Notes: a model not told the origin generated them from the letters alone. A stretch of DNA of 8,055 nucleotides from Desulfohalobiaceae bacterium (GCA_021737525.1 JAIPDU010000071.1:1-8055), one strand, 5' to 3'. Shown: positions 1 to 5,879, counted from the stretch's first letter. Made by a program: numbers and translations.

Positions 1-377
1 GTCCTGCTGGAGATCTCCCGGATATCCCGCTCGATGTCCTCCCAACTGGGTCCGATATAGGTGAACCAGACATTGAAGGTGTGCTTGCGCAAGTAGTTGT
101 GCGTCACCCCGGCGTAGGTATTCACCAGCCCGACGAATTCGTCGAGCCTCTCCCGGGGTACGGAGGCGGCGCAGAGCGTGCTCTTCCAGCCCAGCATGCG
201 GGAGTGGAAGTTGGCTCCGATGCGGCGTATTACCCCATTCTCCCGCATGGCTCGCACGCGGCGCAGGACCTCGTCCTCGCTCAGCCCGAGGCGGTCGCCG
301 ATGTCGGCATAGGGCCTGCTGACCAGGGGAAAATCGGACTGAATCAGGTCCAGGATCCGCTTATCCGTAGTGTCCAT
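1..377 (-). CDS. ahbA: Siroheme decarboxylase subunit, probably AhbA (partial; 3' end beyond the window)
   Basis: This is an Lrp/AsnC-like protein of the siroheme decarboxylase family. With its partner AhbB it removes the C12 and C18 acetate carboxyls of siroheme to give 12,18-didecarboxysiroheme, in the cytoplasm. I translated 125 residues from the ATG at 377-375. Residues 1-60 form a winged-helix-like N-terminus starting MDTTDKRILDLIQ. The second domain carries THNYLR (about 92-97) and FNVWFT (about 101-106), which I associate with the alpha (AhbA) type rather than AhbB, whose equivalent segment is usually of the SHCYxR kind. Family members are about 150-160 residues, so roughly 30 are missing off the left edge. 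A GGAG/GGGA stretch precedes the start, which overlaps the end of ahbD by 17 bp, suggesting translational coupling. The family assignment is secure; the A versus B choice is moderately so. Older annotations call such genes NirD-like or AsnC regulators. Confidence 0.85.
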   Translation of the reverse strand, partial: MDTTDKRILDLIQSDFPLVSRPYADIGDRLGLSEDEVLRRVRAMRENGVIRRIGANFHSRMLGWKSTLCAASVPRERLDEFVGLVNTYAGVTHNYLRKHTFNVWFTYIGPSWEDIERDIREISSR

Positions 378-1449
378 TCCCACTCCAGTTCCTTGGCTGA
401 TAAGCGCATAAGGGCTCCTCCCCCAAGTAATCCTCGTTCATGGTGTACGCACGAGCCCTGCATCCGCCGCATACCCGTTCGTATTCGCAAACTCCGCATT
501 TGCCCGTATAGAAGGAAGGGTCGCGGAGCTCGCGAAATCGGGCCGAATTGCGCCAGATGTCCGGGAAGGGCTCCTCCTTGACCCGTCCGCAGTCCAGCTC
601 CAGATAGCCGCAGGGCTGCACCTGGCCCGAATGGGAAATGAAACAGAAGCCATTGCCCCCCAAACATCCGCGGCTGACGGCATCCAGCCCGAAGTTGGCC
701 TGGTTTACCGCGATTCCTTCCTGTTTGGCGCGCTGTCGCAGGATCCGGTGATACTGCGGGGCGCAGGTGGCCTTGAGCTGCATGGGGCTCGATCTGGAGA
801 AATCGTAGAACCAGTTCAGGATACGCTCGTATTCCTGGCTGGAGATGATTTCCTCGCTCATTTCACTCCCCCTGCCCGTGGGGACCAAGAGGAAGATATG
901 CCAGGCCACGGCCCCGAGATTCCTGGCCAGATCGTGGATCTCTCCGAAAACCGGGAGGTTGCTCTTTGTTACAGTGGTATTGATCTGGAAGGGGATACCG
1001 GCCCGGTGCAAATGCTCCATGCCCTGCAGACAGGCCTCGAATGCCCCCTCCACTCCGCGGAAGGCGTTGTGAGCTGCGGCATCAGGGGCGTCGATGGAGA
1101 TGGAGACGCGCTCGATGCCGCACTCCGCCAGCCGGCGCACATTCTCCGCATCCAGCAGGGTGCCGTTGGGGGCGATGGCGCAGCGCAGTCCTTTGGCGCG
1201 AGCCCGCTCGATGAGCTGAAAGATGTCCGAACGCAGGAGGGGCTCGCCGCCGCTGAAGATGAGGATGGGGCTGCCCACCTGGGCGATCTGTTCGATGAGG
1301 CGCAGGGCTTGTGCGGTGTCCAGCTCTCCGGGGAAGGGCTCGGTCCGGGCGCTGGCCCGGCAGTGCCTGCAGGCCAGATTGCAGGCCCGGGTCACCTCCC
1401 AGGCCAGGACCCTGAGCTCCGGAACGGTTTCTATTCGGGATCGGCTCAT
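361..1449 (-). CDS. ahbD: AhbD, radical SAM heme b synthase (Fe-coproporphyrin III decarboxylase)
   Basis: AhbD catalyses the last step of the siroheme-dependent route: radical oxidative decarboxylation of two propionates of Fe-coproporphyrin III to vinyls, giving heme b. The 362-residue protein has the radical-SAM motif CNLACRHC (C23, C27, C30) and the SAM-binding GGEP (67-70). A SPASM-like C-terminal domain is rich in cysteine (C262, C269, C280, C287, C318, C321, C327, C330, C348) and should carry the auxiliary [4Fe-4S] cluster. The start at 1449 is the only sensible one, since the core begins about 15 residues later; AAAGGA lies about 16 bases upstream, rather far for a Shine-Dalgarno site. 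It lies 30 bp after hemB and overlaps the downstream siroheme decarboxylase gene by 17 bp. The identification rests on motifs and the ahbC-hemB-ahbD-ahbA order. NirJ, the heme d1 enzyme, is the closest alternative, but no nir genes are nearby. Confidence 0.9.
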   Translation of the reverse strand: MSRSRIETVPELRVLAWEVTRACNLACRHCRASARTEPFPGELDTAQALRLIEQIAQVGSPILIFSGGEPLLRSDIFQLIERARAKGLRCAIAPNGTLLDAENVRRLAECGIERVSISIDAPDAAAHNAFRGVEGAFEACLQGMEHLHRAGIPFQINTTVTKSNLPVFGEIHDLARNLGAVAWHIFLLVPTGRGSEMSEEIISSQEYERILNWFYDFSRSSPMQLKATCAPQYHRILRQRAKQEGIAVNQANFGLDAVSRGCLGGNGFCFISHSGQVQPCGYLELDCGRVKEEPFPDIWRNSARFRELRDPSFYTGKCGVCEYERVCGGCRARAYTMNEDYLGEEPLCAYQPRNWSGNGHYG

Positions 1450-1479
1450 GCTCGGCGCGCCATTTCCTTTCGCTGCCCC

Positions 1480-2457
1480 TCAAAGCAGCGGCAAAAGCTC
1501 GGTGGTGTAGTAGGAGAGAATGATATCCGCTCCGGCCCGCTTGATGCCGGTCAGGGATTCCAGGGCCACCTGGGTCCCGTCCAGCCAGCCCATCCTCTCC
1601 GAAGCCTTGAGCATGGAATACTCCCCACTGACCTGATAGGCGGCAAGGGGACAGTCCAGACGCTCCCTCAAGGCCTGCAGAACATCCAGATAGGGCTGGG
1701 CCGGCTTGACCATGAGCATGTCCGCGCCCTCGGCCACATCCGCGCGGGCTTCGCGCAGGGCCTCGCGCTTATTGCCGGGATCCATCTGATATGTCCTGCG
1801 ATCACCGAATTCCGGAGCGCTCTGGGCCGCGTCCCGAAACGGACCGTAGAAGGCGGAGGCGTATTTCACCGCATAGGAGAGAATGGGTTCCTGGACGAAG
1901 CCGTGCGCGTCGAGACGGCTCCGGATGGCTGCGACGCGCCCGTCCATCATGTCCGAGGGGGCCACCATGTCCGCTCCGGCCTGAACATGACTCAGGGCGG
2001 TGTCCGCAAGGCGATCCAGAGTGGGGTCGTTCTGCACCAGGCCGTTCTCCACGAGGCCGCAGTGCCCGTGGGAGGTGTATTCGCAGAGACAGACGTCGGT
2101 GATCACCATGAGCTCGGGGTAGGCCCGCTTGATCCGCTGCACTGCCTCCTGAATGACCCCCCGGGGATGGCTGGCTCCACTTGCCTGTTCATCCTTGTGT
2201 TCCGGGACGCCGAAAAGCACGATCGCCCTCAGGCCCTGCCGAACCGGCTGTTCCAGCTCCCGGAGCAGGGCCTCGCGGCCCAATTGGAACTGGCCAGGCA
2301 TGGAGGCGATCTCGCGCCTGGCCTCGGGATCGTCTTCCACCACAAAGTAGGGCTGCACCAGATCTTGCCGTTCCAGGCGGATCTCCCGCACCATATCGCG
2401 CAGCCCGACGGTGTTGCGCAGTCGTCTTCCGCGAAAGCAGGGCTCGCTCGGGGTCAT
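1480..2457 (-). CDS. hemB: Delta-aminolevulinic acid dehydratase (porphobilinogen synthase)
   Basis: HemB condenses two 5-aminolevulinate molecules to porphobilinogen, the first committed step shared by siroheme, heme and cobalamin synthesis. The chosen start, ATG at 2457-2455, gives 325 residues, the normal family length. It has a strong GGAGG four to five bases upstream. The open frame extends 53 codons further, but that stretch overlaps ahbC and does not look like HemB. The cysteine zinc motif DVCLCEYTSHGHCG (C123, C125, C133) marks it as a zinc-type enzyme. The Schiff-base lysines lie in SYAVKYASAFYGPFRDA (K198) and MVKPAQPYLD (K251). The C-terminal AAYQVSGEYSM segment (about 272-282) is also typical. 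It sits 37 bp after ahbC and 30 bp before ahbD, so precursor supply and the heme-specific steps are probably co-transcribed. Confidence 0.96.
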   Translation of the reverse strand: MTPSEPCFRGRRLRNTVGLRDMVREIRLERQDLVQPYFVVEDDPEARREIASMPGQFQLGREALLRELEQPVRQGLRAIVLFGVPEHKDEQASGASHPRGVIQEAVQRIKRAYPELMVITDVCLCEYTSHGHCGLVENGLVQNDPTLDRLADTALSHVQAGADMVAPSDMMDGRVAAIRSRLDAHGFVQEPILSYAVKYASAFYGPFRDAAQSAPEFGDRRTYQMDPGNKREALREARADVAEGADMLMVKPAQPYLDVLQALRERLDCPLAAYQVSGEYSMLKASERMGWLDGTQVALESLTGIKRAGADIILSYYTTELLPLL

Positions 2458-2494
2458 AGGTCCTCCAGCCTCGGATGTATCCTGGCCAGGCGCT

Positions 2495-3691
2495 TCAGCC
2501 GGTCTGGGCCTCGTGCAGGCCGATCTCTTGGTCGGTGAGATAGCAGGCGGGATCCGGGGCCCACATATCCCCGTAGTAGGCCTCGGCGCGGGCCCGGAAA
2601 TTGCCGGCGCAGACATCCAGGAAGCGGCAGGCGGCGCAACGGCCGTGGACGTGCCGCTTTTTCCGTTTCAGCTTTTGCAGCAATTCGTTTTCCGTATCAA
2701 CCCATATCCGGGAGAAGGGGCGCTCCAGGACATTGCCCAGAACATGCTCCCTCCAGAACTGATCCGGATGCACCCGGCCGTCCCAGGAGATGCAGCCGAT
2801 GCCCCGCCCGGAGTTGTTCCCCTCGTTGTACTGCAGGAGCTGCCAGACTTTCGCGGCGAGCTCGGGATTCTCCCGGAGCAGGCGGAGATAGATGTAGGGT
2901 CCGTCCGCGTGGTTGTCCACGGTGAGCACTTCCTTGGCCATCCCCTGCTGGTGCAGCTGCCGGGTCCGGTCCAGGATCAGGTCCACGACCTGCCTGGTCT
3001 GGGCGTGGCTCAGATCCTGCTCCATGAGCTCCGAGCCGCGGCCGGAATAGACCAGGTGGTAGAAGCAGACCCTGGGGATCTCGCGCTCCCGCAATATGTC
3101 GAATACTGCCGGAACCTCGTCCGCGTTGTTCCGGCTCACGGTCATGCGCAGGCCCACTTTCAGGCCCTCCATCTGGCAATTCTCCACTCCCTGCATGGCC
3201 CTGTCGAAGGCCCCGTCCACCTGGCGGAAGCGATCGTGCACCGCGCGCGTGCCGTCCAGGGAAATGCCCACGTAGGACAGGCCGATGGAGCGGAGCTCCC
3301 GCGCCTTGTCCCGGGTGATCATGGTCCCGTTGGTGGAGATCACGGCCCGCATGCCCTGCTCCACCGCAAAGGAGGCCAGCTCGCTGAGATCGGATCGCAC
3401 CAGGGGCTCGCCCCCGGAAAAGAGCAGAACCGGGGAACCGAAGTCGGCCAGATCGCTGATGATTTCCTTGGCCGCCGCGGTCCCGATCTCCTCCTCGCTC
3501 TGCGCGGTGGCCCGGGCGTAGCAGTGAACACAACGCAGATTGCAGCGCCGGGTCACATTCCAGACCACGACCGGCTTCTTGTCCTGGGAGAACTGCAACA
3601 GATGCGAAGGCAGATCCCGGGACCTGCGCTCGTAGCGCAGGGCGTCCGAGGGCTCCACCGCATTGCAGTAGAGTTTGGATACACCGATCAT
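2495..3691 (-). CDS. ahbC: AhbC, radical SAM 12,18-didecarboxysiroheme deacetylase
   Basis: AhbC removes the acetate side chains at C2 and C7 of 12,18-didecarboxysiroheme to give Fe-coproporphyrin III, the AhbD substrate. The start at 3691 gives 398 residues beginning MIGVSKLYCN, which matches my memory of Desulfovibrio AhbC. AGGA lies seven bases upstream. An open frame extends 39 codons further but is basic, unlike the family, and would run through two stem-loops. The radical-SAM motif is CNLRCVHC (C50, C54, C57), with SGGEP at 92-96. The C-terminal auxiliary-cluster region has C300, C352, C355, C361 and C383, a shorter set than in AhbD. It is the promoter-proximal gene of the heme operon. 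AhbD and NirJ are the nearest relatives. The KLYC N-terminus, the ALRYERRS segment and VDGAFDRAMQGVENC favour AhbC. Confidence 0.92.
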   Translation of the reverse strand: MIGVSKLYCNAVEPSDALRYERRSRDLPSHLLQFSQDKKPVVVWNVTRRCNLRCVHCYARATAQSEEEIGTAAAKEIISDLADFGSPVLLFSGGEPLVRSDLSELASFAVEQGMRAVISTNGTMITRDKARELRSIGLSYVGISLDGTRAVHDRFRQVDGAFDRAMQGVENCQMEGLKVGLRMTVSRNNADEVPAVFDILREREIPRVCFYHLVYSGRGSELMEQDLSHAQTRQVVDLILDRTRQLHQQGMAKEVLTVDNHADGPYIYLRLLRENPELAAKVWQLLQYNEGNNSGRGIGCISWDGRVHPDQFWREHVLGNVLERPFSRIWVDTENELLQKLKRKKRHVHGRCAACRFLDVCAGNFRARAEAYYGDMWAPDPACYLTDQEIGLHEAQTG

Positions 3692-3704
3692 ATCTCTTTC
3701 CTTT

Positions 3705-3738
3705 TTCCGCCTGCGGCCTGCCCAGGCATCAGGCGGAA
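3705..3738 (-). promoter_or_regulatory. Stem-loop abutting the ahbC ribosome-binding site
   Basis: Arms TTCCGCCTG (minus strand 3738-3730) and CAGGCGGAA (3713-3705) are perfect nine-base complements. Inside them, after a 2x2 internal loop, GCCT and AGGC form a second four-pair stem. The 3' foot lies two bases from the AGGA Shine-Dalgarno (3702-3699) of ahbC. No U-run follows, so it is not a terminator. A competing small hairpin (GGAA/TTCC around 3735-3747) shares the 5' arm. A role in controlling ahbC translation or mRNA stability is inferred from position alone. Confidence 0.5.
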
Positions 3739-3751
3739 GGCCATTCCTCAG

Positions 3752-3782
3752 ACAGCTTGGTTTCCGGATGAAAACCAGCTGT
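3752..3782 (-). promoter_or_regulatory. Upstream stem-loop in the ahbC leader
   Basis: ACAGCTGGTTT (minus strand 3782-3772) pairs with AAACCAAGCTGT (3763-3752) over 11 base pairs with one bulged A and an eight-base loop. It lies 13 bases upstream of the ribosome-binding-site-proximal stem-loop. No U-run follows. Together the two hairpins make a structured leader of about 80 bases. It matches no riboswitch family I can name. Confidence 0.4.
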
Positions 3783-3916
3783 GGTTTCTTTTTTGCAATA
3801 AGAAGCAAAGATGTATTGACCTAGGCCAGTAATTTTCTTGCTTCTTCTTTTTCCAAGACAAAAAGCGTGCCTGACCGAAAACCGTGATTGGACGTAAACA
3901 TGCCCAGATACGAGGA

Positions 3917-3972
3917 GCAAAAAATTTTGAAACCGCAGTGTATCCTAATACATGAGGATTTCAAAATTTTGC
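3917..3972 (-). terminator. Long AT-rich inverted repeat, probable terminator of the upstream minus-strand genes
   Basis: Twelve-base perfect arms AAAATTTTGAAA (3921-3932) and TTTCAAAATTTT (3959-3970) enclose a second perfect hairpin, TGTAT-CCTA-ATACA (3939-3952). A GC pair beyond a two-base bulge extends the arms. On the minus strand the structure begins about 40 bases after the stop at 4013 and ends in a run of six T. That fits an intrinsic terminator, although the stem is unusually AT-rich. An operator or protein-binding palindrome is an alternative. Confidence 0.45.
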
Positions 3973-4012
3973 AGCGACGAAGGAGATGGGTGAGTTTTCG
4001 TCCAAGCACCAG

Positions 4013-4351
4013 CTACTGGATCCTGTCCGTGGGGCAGGGAGCGGAGCGGATGCTCTTGATGAGCTCCTCCTTGGACACCTGAAGGCTCTTGTGCAGCTCC
4101 TGCTTCTTCTCGCGAGACAGGGCCTGGAAGGAGCGCTTGGCGAGCAGATTGTCCAATTGATCCATCTCTGCGTGAATGGTGTTCACCCGCTCCTGGAAAT
4201 CGGGATCCTGGATCCACAGCCTTCCGGAAACATCGGCCATTTGACGGATATCCTGGACCATCTTCCGAAAGTTTCCGGAGGAGAGCCTTCTGCGCTCCTC
4301 GACCCGGGCTCGCAAGACGTGCAAGCATTTGCTGATCCAGCCTCGCATCAT
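4013..4351 (-). CDS. Small charged helical protein of unknown function
   Basis: I do not recognise this 112-residue protein. The start ATG at 4351 is chosen because GGAGAAGGG lies directly upstream; an adjacent ATG at 4348 is equally placed. Longer starts (ATG at 4366, TTG at 4402) have poorer upstream sites. It begins MMRGWISKCLHVLRARVEER and is rich in Arg, Lys, Glu and Gln in heptad-like patterns. This suggests long amphipathic helices, especially about 53-75 and 77-102. There is no signal peptide or membrane segment. Cysteines are only C9 and C106. It starts 43 bp after the Yip1-like gene stops, so the two are probably co-transcribed, and a terminator-like repeat follows it. A cytoplasmic partner or regulator of the membrane protein is possible but is only inferred from position. 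Confidence 0.65.
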   Translation of the reverse strand: MMRGWISKCLHVLRARVEERRRLSSGNFRKMVQDIRQMADVSGRLWIQDPDFQERVNTIHAEMDQLDNLLAKRSFQALSREKKQELHKSLQVSKEELIKSIRSAPCPTDRIQ

Positions 4352-4394
4352 CCCTTCTCCGGGCATACGCGGCGTTTTCCATCCGCGGAGCTCA

Positions 4395-5330
4395 TCAGGC
4401 AAGCCCCGAGGCCCCGCTCAAGAGGAGGACAAAGGCAACCTGCAACACAATAATGGGCAGCGCGGCTTTGAACGAATTCGTGCCGTGGACAAGCTTGAAT
4501 CCGAAAAAGAGGCATACAAGCTGCCATATGCCGCCAACCCACATCCCGAAAACAGGAACCAGGGCCAGGACCATGGGGGCTGCGGAATAGCAGACAACCC
4601 GGAAGGTCCCTTCGAACCCCGCGGAACCTTCCCCTAGGGCGATCAAAAGAAGATGGTACAACCCGCTGCTCAGGAAAAGATTGATGAGCATGAACACGGG
4701 AAAGACGAGGAGAAAGGTCAGTGATCCGATCCCTGTGAGGCCCACGTGGAAGAGCCCCCCGGCCTCGCCCTGGGCCTGGGGAAACAGCCCGCTCATGAGC
4801 CAGAGGACCATGGCGAGGGCGGGGACCTCCATAATCAGCAGATAGAACGCCGTGGGCTGACCGAAGCCGTCCCCACCGGACAGACCGCTGAAGAACTCCA
4901 CAGGTGTGAGCATCACCTGCTTCACGGTCTGGAAAAGCCCCGGAAAAAATCCCAGGGATTCGAGGTCCTCCCAGGGGACGTGCTTTGCTTCCCCCCGGTC
5001 TTCCCGGCCCCGGGCTTTCCTGCCCGCTTCAACGTCCGATGCGGAGGTATCGCCGCCTATTTCCTCCAATCTGCGCCAGATGTCCTCCCCGTCGGCAGGC
5101 CCGTTCGAGCCGGGGCGGGATTCATCTCCTTCCCGAGGCTCCTCTCCGGTGGCCGCGGAGGACGTCTCTGCGCTTTCGTCCCCGGTTTCCTCCAGAAGCA
5201 AGGATTCCTCTTCCTCCCGGAGGCGAAACTTGTGCCGGCACTTGGGGCACGTGGCAAGCCGGGCCGTGGGGGGAATCCTGTCCTCGGGCATATCACGGCT
5301 GAAACCGCAATTGGGGCACGTTATCCGCAT
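4395..5330 (-). CDS. Zinc-ribbon and Yip1-like integral membrane protein
   Basis: This 311-residue protein has three parts. Residues 1-37 form an MJ0042-type zinc ribbon with CPNC (5-8) and CPKC (28-31). About 38-120 is an acidic, low-complexity linker rich in Glu, Asp, Gly and Ser. From about 128 to the end is a Yip1-like domain with some five hydrophobic segments (about 160-183, 199-217, 219-233, 247-280, 290-307). The motif LTPVEFF (141-147) near the domain start is typical of bacterial Yip1-family proteins. The function is unknown; eukaryotic Yip1 proteins act in membrane trafficking, but bacterial members have no agreed role. AAGGA lies just before the start at 5330, with rather short spacing. 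The gene lies 159 bp after the rubredoxin-like gene and 43 bp before the small helical protein. The N-terminus is probably cytoplasmic, since a zinc ribbon is normally reduced there. Confidence 0.75.
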   Translation of the reverse strand: MRITCPNCGFSRDMPEDRIPPTARLATCPKCRHKFRLREEEESLLLEETGDESAETSSAATGEEPREGDESRPGSNGPADGEDIWRRLEEIGGDTSASDVEAGRKARGREDRGEAKHVPWEDLESLGFFPGLFQTVKQVMLTPVEFFSGLSGGDGFGQPTAFYLLIMEVPALAMVLWLMSGLFPQAQGEAGGLFHVGLTGIGSLTFLLVFPVFMLINLFLSSGLYHLLLIALGEGSAGFEGTFRVVCYSAAPMVLALVPVFGMWVGGIWQLVCLFFGFKLVHGTNSFKAALPIIVLQVAFVLLLSGASGLA

Positions 5331-5403
5331 AATCCTTCTCTATTTCCTCGCATCCGCACGCAAAACCCAGCCATGCCCCACGAACCAAGATCCAAGGGTG
5401 CCG

Positions 5404-5453
5404 TCCTCTCGCGTGGAGGCGCCTGTTCCAGATCTACCATTGTTCCTCTCGCG
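5404..5453. repeat. Pair of 10-bp direct repeats upstream of the Yip1-like gene
   Basis: TCCTCTCGCG occurs at 5404-5413 and again at 5444-5453, a start-to-start distance of 40 bp (about four helical turns). Both lie in the 159-bp gap between the rubredoxin-like gene and the Yip1-like gene. Tandem regulator sites are possible, but the copies are short and could be chance in GC-rich DNA. Confidence 0.3.
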
Positions 5454-5489
5454 ACCCGGAAACGATTTTCCTCCGGTGGGCCCGGCAAG

Positions 5490-5651
5490 TCACTCCTCGA
5501 TCCGTTCGAAGTATTCCTTTTCCGCCCCGCACTTGGGGCAGACCCACGTGTCAGGGAGATCCTCGAAGGGCGTTCCGGGCTCGATGCCCTGCTCGTAGTC
5601 GCCCTCCTGCGGGTCATACACGTATCCGCAGGGGCTCTCGTATTTGTACAT
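5490..5651 (-). CDS. Rubredoxin-like protein with an altered iron site
   Basis: Rubredoxins are small cytoplasmic electron carriers with one iron held by four cysteines in two CxxCG knuckles. This 53-residue protein has normal rubredoxin length and body: CGYVYDP (8-14), GDYEQGIEPGTPFEDLPDTW (17-36) and VCPKCGAEK (37-45). The second knuckle is intact (C38, C41). The first reads Y-E-S-P-C-G where C-x-x-C-G is expected, so only C8 is present. Ser6 sits where the first cysteine aligns from the N-terminus, with one residue deleted. Glu5 occupies the position three before C8. I chose the ATG at 5651 because AGGAG lies six bases upstream; the in-frame ATG at 5657 directly abuts AGGAG. It has its own probable promoter and a hairpin before the ribosome-binding site. 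The family is certain; normal iron binding is not. Confidence 0.88.
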   Translation of the reverse strand: MYKYESPCGYVYDPQEGDYEQGIEPGTPFEDLPDTWVCPKCGAEKEYFERIEE

Positions 5652-5670
5652 GAACATCTCCTGTCTTCCT

Positions 5671-5692
5671 CTTCCGGAATCCTCTCCGGAAG
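5671..5692 (-). promoter_or_regulatory. Hairpin just upstream of the rubredoxin ribosome-binding site
   Basis: CTTCCGG (5671-5677) and CCGGAAG (5686-5692) are perfect seven-base arms around an eight-base loop. The hairpin ends eight bases before the AGGAG (5662-5658) of the rubredoxin-like gene on the minus strand. No T-run follows, so it is not a terminator. It may protect the message or affect initiation, by position only. Confidence 0.4.
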
Positions 5693-5782
5693 GCCGTGTT
5701 ATAGGCCCAAGCACGCAGAGGCAGCGGAATAAGGACCTGACTCCGGCAGCATTCGGGACGGGCCAAGGTATAAACACGATCC

Positions 5783-5811
5783 GAATACACCGAAGTATTC
5801 AGCCGGGTCAA
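5783..5811 (-). promoter_or_regulatory. Candidate promoter of the rubredoxin-like gene with overlapping inverted repeat
   Basis: On the minus strand TTGACC (5811-5806) is followed after 17 bases by GTATTC (5788-5783) as a possible -10 element. A perfect inverted repeat, GAATAC-N6-GTATTC (5783-5800), covers the -10 element and most of the spacer, a classic repressor-operator position. It would leave a leader of about 125 bases before the rubredoxin start. The -10 match is weak. A TATACC (5771-5766 on the minus strand) a little downstream is an alternative -10. Confidence 0.4.
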
Positions 5812-5879
5812 GTCGAGACCGGGGGACGCGGGCGTCCACACTTCGAGTCGGAGAGACGCCGCGTACCCGTCCCGGCGCG

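Larger units (their letters stand above)
3692..4012. other. 321-bp intergenic region: leader and presumed promoter of the heme operon
   Basis: No credible gene lies here. From ahbC outward it holds the ahbC Shine-Dalgarno, two stem-loops (entered separately), an AT-rich tract, and a long inverted repeat (entered separately). The tract also has a small symmetric element, TTTGC-N8-GCAAA at 3792-3809. No minus-strand promoter stands out. The best I can offer is TTGGAA (3857-3852) followed after 17 bases by ATTACT, which is weak. The heme operon promoter should lie between about 3780 and 3916, because the inverted repeat upstream looks like a transcription end. Confidence 0.6.

Noticed and set aside
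1..377. Lrp/AsnC-type transcription regulator
   Set aside because: The operon with ahbC, ahbD and hemB and the THNYLR/WFT motifs point to a siroheme decarboxylase subunit.
631..2538. A 635-codon plus-strand open frame across ahbD and hemB
   Set aside because: It is antisense to two clearly conserved enzymes, its product resembles no family, and long mirror frames are common in GC-rich coding DNA.
2458..2616. Longer HemB start with 53 extra codons
   Set aside because: The extension overlaps ahbC, lacks HemB similarity, and the ATG at 2457 has an excellent GGAGG site.
3692..3808. Longer AhbC start with 39 extra codons
   Set aside because: The extension does not look like AhbC and crosses both leader stem-loops. 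The ATG at 3691 has AGGA at good spacing and the expected N-terminus.
3792..3809. TTTGC-N8-GCAAA as an FNR-, Fur- or HcpR-type operator
   Set aside because: It does not match the consensus of any of these, and the arms are only five bases.
2411..3832. A 473-codon plus-strand open frame opposite ahbC
   Set aside because: Same reason: it is the antisense shadow of a well-supported radical-SAM gene and has no family features.
5824..5837. GGACGC-GG-GCGTCC palindrome after the DUF362 stop as a terminator
   Set aside because: There is no T-run on either strand and the stem is short; GC-rich DNA gives many such palindromes.
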